Under the pieces are notes generated by a model, which saw only the letters and a program-made list of their open reading frames with translations, did not search any database and was not told the origin of the DNA. Below are positions 58,085 to 64,000 of a stretch of 64,000 nucleotides of DNA, piece by piece; position 1 is the first letter of the stretch, and each line of letters opens with the position of its first letter. Source of the stretch: Medicago truncatula (Eukaryota > Streptophyta > Magnoliopsida > Fabales > Fabaceae); NCBI RefSeq assembly GCF_003473485.1, contig NC_053046.1:23826654-23890653 (forward strand). Reading direction: 5' to 3'. A program made the position numbers and the translations under genes.

Positions 58085-60253
58085 TGTAACACCCCGTTTT
58101 CCCAATATACAAATTTCTTAAACATTTATCAGAGTAAAAACCATAAACGGGATATCACATAGTAACGTAATCCAAAAACAGTTAAATAATAATTTAACCT
58201 TCACAAAATATCTTAATATAGCAGCGGAATATTAGTTCAGAAGTCATAAATCAGTTTAGCACGTAGGCCCCGTCAAAATATCTCAATGAGTTAAATCAAC
58301 TTAACAAAACATAATAATTGTTCAACATCATAAAACATAAACATGATAGTCACGTAAGAGAATGAAACATGTATAACATTAAACCCCATCCCGTTACGTA
58401 TCAGAGCGACCTAGACGACACAGTGAAGGCAAGGCCAACTCACGAAAGCAAACTGCACACTAAGCACGATCACCTGCAAGTTACCCATACGAAGGGCAAC
58501 ATTTTCAAGCAGAAGGGGTGAGATTTCATAATCAAATAACATTAATCAATGTAATTGCGAATCATAAATTAACATCATAATCATTCCTTAAATAACATTG
58601 CATAATTGCTAAACAGTTATAACATAATCATATATCCAATTATCATGAACAAAATCACATAATTGATAAACACTTATCACGTAATCACGTATTCAATCAT
58701 CATCAACAAGGCATCTTAATCATGACAATGTGACAATGCTCTTAGACTCCTTATATGCATGTGGTACCAATCGTCATCATAAGTATTAATATACTTTAAT
58801 CGTGCGGAGGACAAAGCTCCTATAAAACGTGCGGAGGACAAAGCTCCTAATAAACGTGGTGAGGACTAAGCTCAATGATATGCTATGCATGGACTCTTAA
58901 CAACAAAACACGTAATCATCGTAATCAACATGCATCCAATAATTTGGAGCTAAATGTCATCTTATTCATTACATACAATCATCATGCACTTAGTTAAATA
59001 ACAGCAGCAGCAGCATAATCAAGTTACATAACAGAATGATATCATTATATCAATAGCAAATCATTTGCATCATAATTAAACTTCATATCTTACACAATTG
59101 CACAATACAATAATCATGTTCAATTAATTACAACATGTCTTAAAGGCTTTACAGATTGCATTAGACTTCATCATTAGGTTTCGTTACCAATTAGGGGTTC
59201 ACTCTTGGTCAAAACGTGCGACACAGATCGCACTACACTCAACAAACTACATTCTGGGCTAGCTCGCGAGGCAAGAGTTCTCACTCGCCATGGCGAGTAC
59301 CACTCAACTCCCAAAATAAACTTGTTCTGGGTTCCCTCTGATCCTACATTCATTCCTAATAAATACTAGGCATGTTCAGGCACTCAAAGGCACTCAAGGT
59401 CCAACTAAAAAGGTCGAAACACAAAGTATGACATGCTCTCTGCCTAAGCTCGCGAGGCGAGGAAGGGTTGCTCGCCATGGCGAGTTGCACCAAACAACTC
59501 GCGAGGCGAAGGGAAAGGGCTCGCGTGGCGAGTGATGAAGGTCATCACTCGCGAGGCGAGGATCATCACTCGCCGTGGCGAGCGATGAACAGAAGCACGG
59601 GCAGACTACGGGTTTTCTCGAAAATCCATCAAACAACATGGTTCAAAGCCTAATTTTGATTCCATAGTCCATCCTAAACATGTTCTAAGGTTAAATGATG
59701 GTTTCTACATCAACCTAAACAAGTTTTACCGTTTGATCATCAATTTTTAGGGTTTTGACCTAATTCCAAAACTTTTCTAAATCAATCCTAACTTTGTCAA
59801 TTAATCATCAGAATGACAGCAATCAACGTTATTGAATTATTAGTCTCACCCTTACCTTGTTTGAAGAAAATCGCAGCACTCTTCCTTGGTTTCTCTAGAC
59901 TTGGCTTTTTCTCCCTTTTTCTCCAAAACAGTCGTACGTACAATGTTTTTCTAAAACTAGGTCTAACCTTTATATACCTCTTCTTAATTACTTATCTTAT
60001 CTCACTTTCTCCCCCAAAACTATCTAAAATATCAAAACAGCCCTCAACTAAATATTTTATATTATTTTCAAATCCTTATTTTATTTAACAATAAAATAAT
60101 TCTCATATCCTTATCAAATCTTCCAAAACTCATAACTTATCACGTCATCGATCAAATCATCAAAACATACCAAAATCATGCATATATTATATAATTATAA
60201 TATAATCTCCTAAACTCGATTAAATAAACGATTAAACGAAAGTGGGCGTTACA
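58085..60253 (-). mobile_element. Solo LTR, inverted, nested in a sister LTR
   Basis: 2169 bp from TGTAACACCCCG to GGGCGTTACA, flanked by the 5-bp duplication ATAAC (58080-58084 and 60254-60258). Its minus-strand start matches the start of the surrounding LTR for at least 30 bases, so both belong to one family. No internal region is present, which indicates LTR-LTR recombination after insertion. It carries its own palindrome array at about 59265-59585. Confidence 0.92.
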
Positions 60254-60762
60254 ATAACTGTTTTGCAATTATGCAAAGTTGATAAAGAAATGATTATGAT
60301 GTTAATTTATGATTCGCAATTACATTGATTAATGTTATTTTGTTATGAAATCTCACCCCTTCTGCTTGAAAAAGTTGCCCTTCGTATGGGTAACTTGCAG
60401 GTGATCGTGCTTAGTGTGCAGTTGCCGTCGTGAGTGGCCTTGCCTTCACTGTGTCGTCTAGGTCGCTCTGATACGTAACGGGATGGGGTTTAATGTTATA
60501 CATGCTTCATTCTCTTACGTGATTAATATGCTATTTTTATCATGTTATGGATTACGATATGAACTGTTTTGATGGGGCCTACGTGCCAAACTGATTTACG
60601 ATTTCCGAACTAATATTCCGCTGCTATGTTAAGATATTATGTGAAGGTTAAATTATTATTTAACATTTTTTGGATTACGTTTCTATGTGATATCCCGTTT
60701 ATGGTTTTTACTCTGATAAATGTTTAAGAAATTTGTATATTGGGAAAACGGGGTGTTACAAT

Positions 60763-60774
60763 TGGTATCAGAGC
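60763..60774 (+). other. Primer-binding site, initiator tRNA-Met
   Basis: TGGTATCAGAGC two bases after the LTR end; it shows this element runs on the plus strand. Confidence 0.9.
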
Positions 60775-61115
60775 AGGTCGGTCCGTCCGGTCAATTAGAG
60801 AGTCGTGTTGAGTCTTAGTAATATTTATATTACTATCTTATGTTGTTGTTGCTACTTTTGTAGAATATCAGAAATGGCTGGAAGAAATGATGTTGCGTTA
60901 GCTGCTGCTCTACAAGCTGTTGCCCAAGCTGTGGGACAACAACCTAACGCAAATGCTGGTGCGAATGCTGAAGCTAGGATGTTGGAGACGTTCATGAAGA
61001 AGAACCCTCCGACTTTCAAAGGACATTATGACCCTGATGGAGCCCAGACGTGGCTTAAGGAGATTGAGAGGATTTTCCAGGTTATGCAGTGCACTGAGGA
61101 TCAGAAGGTGCGGTT

Positions 61116-63743
61116 TGTAACGCCCTACTTCTATTAAAGCAATTAAACATGCGAATAAGGCTTACCTCCGATGGACAAGTCAACATCGCATGTAAGGCTC
61201 ACCTCTGCCTTACAATAATCTCGAAGTAAAAGAGTCATCCCTTTTACAGCAACAACGACTATAATGCATGGACATGTGCAAGAACTCGATAATGCGACAA
61301 CAATTCACAATCTCAACTCAATATATAGGACGACACCCAATTATATTGATTATCTCCACAACATTGCATTATCAAGAAAACATGCCCACACAAATAAATC
61401 ATAGTATTCACCATCACACATCAACATGATTATCAATAATCAACAATGTCATTCAACATCAACTATATCATATAGTTTCACCATTCCAAACAATTCTCAT
61501 ATCCCAAGTAAGAGAACATACAACATCTCATGACAAATATCATATCCAACATATAACCATTCAACATCAACTATCACATATAGTTTCACCATTCAAGCAT
61601 TTCTTACATTATAAGTAAGATAGCATACACATCTCATGATAAACATCATATTCAATACAATCATTCATTCATACAACTTCACTTAGTAATACAAGAATAA
61701 TCTCAATAACTCACAAGACAATTTGCTTAAGAAATATTTCCAACAAAAATCCAAAACATGTGGCAAACGGCCAACATTGACAATTTTTAAAGCTAGGCAA
61801 CTTATTTAAGTTTGAAATCCTACAATTCAGTCTTAATCAATCATGTAGTCAAGGACTTAAGCCACTTACAAACTATTAGAAATTAGTTCAAAGGATAGCT
61901 TAAGTTCGTATGAGAAATTCCAAGACAAAACAACATTTAGCTCAAAACCCGTTTTCACCGATTCAACTCCGCCCAAAATATTTCTTAAACCATCAACACA
62001 TTCACCTTCCCAAATACATAAATGCATACTCAATTATTCACTCTAAGTACTTCATTAAACCCAATATCAAGTTTGGAAAAGTTCCACGGCTCAAAGAAAA
62101 AGTTATGATAAGTTTTCACAAAAATCCACATGACCCATGTGTAGTAATTTAATCATATCTCAAGTTCTAAAACTCATTTGGACGTCAAACCAAAGCCATT
62201 AGAAAGCTAATAAAATTATCTACAACTTTCATGTTTACACGAAAGTCCAATTCAAAACAGAAATAGGTGAAAAAGACGCAAGAACGCGAAACAGGGGATG
62301 CTGGAACTGGCAATTTCGCTTCTTGAGAAGCTTCTGGCCTGCTTCTGAAGTACGCTTCTGAAGGGTACTTCTGAAGTACGCTTTTGAAGGGTGCTTCTGA
62401 AGTGTGCTTCTAAAGTATGCTTCTGAAGTGTGCTTCTGGCCTGTTCGCTTACAGCTTTTCCAAAAAGTGCGTTTTTCACCATTTCGCGCGTAAAATGCAA
62501 ACCGTTAATCGGATTTTGATGCCGTTTTCACCTACACGATCCTGACACTTGTTTCTAACATAATCTATAAAAATTTCATGTTTCAACCATTCCAAAAGTC
62601 ATTTTCCAAAACCTCACATAATCACTTATTGGCGAAAACGCTTAATCATCGACATTTCACACGAAAAACCCGTTTTCTCCCAAACGACTCAACTAACATA
62701 ACCACAACATGAAAACAGAAATTCTTATAGGCTCAATTCATCCAACAATAACAAAATTTCAGTCAACAACCATATATATATCAAAAAGTTCATTTTGGTC
62801 CTTCACATGAACACTTAACTCAACTTCACCAATTTCACAAAACCACCAACAACAATTTATTTCACATCATCAATCCACAATTAAGTATACCCAAATCATA
62901 ATTCACTTACAATAGCATCAGTTGACAATAACCACATCAATGGAATATGAATCACATCTCATTTCAATCAAAACATATCAAATTTCATCAATTAAGCATA
63001 ATTTCATAACTTAACATTTATACATACTTTGAAACGTAATTTTACCCATAAACATACCATAATCATCAATTCAAGCACAAGAAAATAGCATCACAGCAAG
63101 AGCACGAATTTAACAACAATTGTTCATCAACCCATTTTCATACAACATGAGAAAATGCAAAGATTATACATGATTATGATAATAACTAACCCCCTTACCT
63201 TTGAAGTTGATTATCCTTAATCCTAGCTTCACTTCAGCTCCTAGGTCACCCACTTGATTCCTCAAGCTTCCCCTCCAACACTCTGTTCTTCTCTTCACTC
63301 TTTCTCTCTCTACCTCTCCTTCTCTCTAGGAAAATGTTTTGTAGTGAATGAATACAATTCTAAAACAACCCTAGTGTTATCCCCCTTAATGGGCTTAACT
63401 CAAAATCTAATGGGCCTAACCCATTCTAACACAATTCAAAAGTTTCTATACACTCAACGGTAATTACTAACAACGGTAAAATATAACCAACGGTCACTAA
63501 CAGTAAAAACTAATCAATACACTAGTAACTTAGTAAAATAAGGGTTCTCACCAATTAATAAAATAATTCTCATCAAAATTACCATTTTACCCTTACCCGT
63601 CAAATGACCAAAATACCCTTCTAATACGGTAATCCATGTAAATGCACCCGATGACAATAAAATATACACAATCGCAATTAATCACACACCAACACATAAT
63701 AAAAGTAATTAAAATAAATCTAGCTAAAAATCGGGCTGTTACA
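61116..63743 (-). mobile_element. Solo LTR inserted in gag
   Basis: 2628 bp, TGTAACGCCC to CTGTTACA, flanked by the 5-bp duplication CGGTT (61111-61115 and 63744-63748). There is no PBS, gag or pol inside. Orientation is taken as minus because a purine-rich leader and a donor AAAG|GTAAGGGGG (about 63200) occur in that order on the minus strand, as in the other LTRs. The family differs from the two above. A short palindromic repeat array lies at 62318-62450. Confidence 0.85.
62318..62450. repeat. CTTCTGAAG palindrome repeats in solo LTR
   Basis: GCTTCTGAAG and close variants recur about eight times at ~17-20-base spacing, with GCTTCTTGAGAAGC at the left edge. CTTC-T-GAAG is a short palindrome. 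Confidence 0.85.
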
Positions 63744-64000
63744 CGGTTTGGTACTCATCAGCTAGCCGAGGAAGCTGATGACTGGTGGGTTGCTCTTCTG
63801 CCTACCCTTGGGCAGTAGGGAGCTGTTGTGACTTGGGCTGTTTTCAGGAGAGAGTTCCTGAGAAGATACTTTCCGGAAGATGTTCGCGGGAAGAAGGAGA
63901 TCGAATTCCTTAAGCTGAAGCAAGGAAACATGTCTGTGACAGAGTATGCTGCCAAGTTCGTGGAGCTGTCAAAGTTCTACCTGCACTATACTGCTGAGAA

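Larger units (their letters stand above)
56402..60760 (+). repeat. 5' LTR of the plus-strand Gypsy element (interrupted)
   Basis: Consists of 56402-58084 plus 60259-60760. It holds a TATA box (56689), a purine-rich leader, a donor AAG|GTAAGGG (56808/56809), CTCGC-type palindromes at 57076-57260 and 57415-57450, and GGAGCTTTGTCCTCC hairpin repeats at about 57840-57900. A block conserved with other LTRs (CCCTTCGTATGGGTAACTTG) lies at ~60377-60396. Confidence 0.9.
56809..60863 (+). other. Candidate leader intron of the plus-strand Gypsy element
   Basis: Donor CAAG|GTAAGGGTGAG at 56809 and acceptor ACTTTTGTAG ending at 60863, ten bases before the gag ATG. Without the nested solo LTR and its duplication the intron would be ~1.88 kb. 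The layout parallels 17583-19730. Confidence 0.45.
56402..64000 (+). mobile_element. Gypsy LTR retrotransposon, plus strand, 5' part, with two nested solo LTRs
   Basis: The 5' LTR begins TGTAACGCCCAC at 56402 and ends GGTGTTACA at 60760. It is followed two bases later by an initiator tRNA-Met PBS (60763-60774) and a gag that runs off the window. The LTR is split by 58085-60253 and the gag by 61116-63743. Without the inserts the LTR is ~2.18 kb. The 3' half lies outside the window, so presence of pol cannot be judged. Gag identity marks it as a relative of the element at 10547. The expected 5-bp duplication at its far end would be CCATG (56397-56401). Confidence 0.9.
60874..64000 (+). pseudogene. 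gag: Gag, split by a solo LTR and carrying a stop
   Basis: ATG at 60874 begins MAGRNDVALAAALQAVAQ, close to the gag at 12981-13997. The frame runs through PPTFKGHYDPDGAQTWLKE to KVRF at 61115, where a 2.6-kb solo LTR interrupts. It resumes in frame at 63744-63749 (RFGTHQLAEEADDWW), hits TAG at 63816-63818, and continues without further visible breaks (FRREFLRRYFPEDVRGKKE, then KQGNMSVTEYAAKFVEL) to the window edge. The stop and the insertion make this copy dead. The zinc-knuckle region lies beyond the window. Confidence 0.92.

Overview
This window is nuclear plant DNA: AT-rich, intron-containing gene pieces, Gypsy LTR retrotransposons primed by initiator tRNA-Met, small hAT and MULE derivatives, tRNA-derived SINEs, and a stray piece of chloroplast DNA (trnL-CAA to ndhB). 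The dirigent, F-box/FBA, plant-mobile-domain and dsRNA-binding (DRB) sequences look like those of a papilionoid legume such as Medicago or Trifolium. That placement is inference from sequence style, not a database match.

Layout. (1) 1-2700: complex tandem repeat, about 1.13 kb higher-order units containing ~51-bp and ~175-bp subrepeats. (2) 2700-4097: single-copy DNA with a broken three-exon gene on the minus strand. (3) 4098-54856: three head-to-tail copies of a ~13.7-kb segment (4098-27400, 27401-41140, 41141-54856). Each copy carries, left to right, an acidic-protein exon (-), an F-box/FBA pseudogene (+), a plant-mobile-domain fragment (+) abutting an antisense exon fragment (-), a dirigent pseudogene (+), a partial two-exon gene (-) whose intron holds a hAT MITE nested in a MULE MITE, a plant-mobile-domain gene (-), two SINE-like elements, an AAT microsatellite, a hairpin, and a small two-dsRBD gene (+). 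Copy 1 alone also holds a 9.5-kb Gypsy-type, gag-only retrotransposon of structure LTR-gag-LTR-gag-LTR, inserted inside the hAT MITE. (4) 54857-55601: rest of a LINE-like tail and unrecognised DNA. (5) 55602-56401: nuclear plastid DNA. (6) 56402-64000: a Gypsy element in plus orientation whose 5' LTR is split by an inverted solo LTR of its own family and whose gag is split by a second solo LTR of another family.

Function. Few loci look able to make protein: the three dsRBD genes (155 aa if an unusual GC-AG intron is spliced), the copy-1 plant-mobile-domain ORF (335 aa; copies 2 and 3 share a stop at codon 280), the acidic exon, and the two identical gag ORFs. The rest is gene debris and transposons.

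Insertion order can be read from intact target-site duplications: MULE MITE (9 bp), then hAT MITE (8 bp), then segment triplication, then the gag retrotransposon (5 bp) in copy 1 only. The most unusual signals are this TSD-verified nest, the tandem double-gag retrotransposon, a possible leader intron shared by several LTR families, arrays of short palindromic motifs inside those LTRs, and a ~1.65-kb inverted repeat made by a solo LTR landing backwards in a sister LTR.
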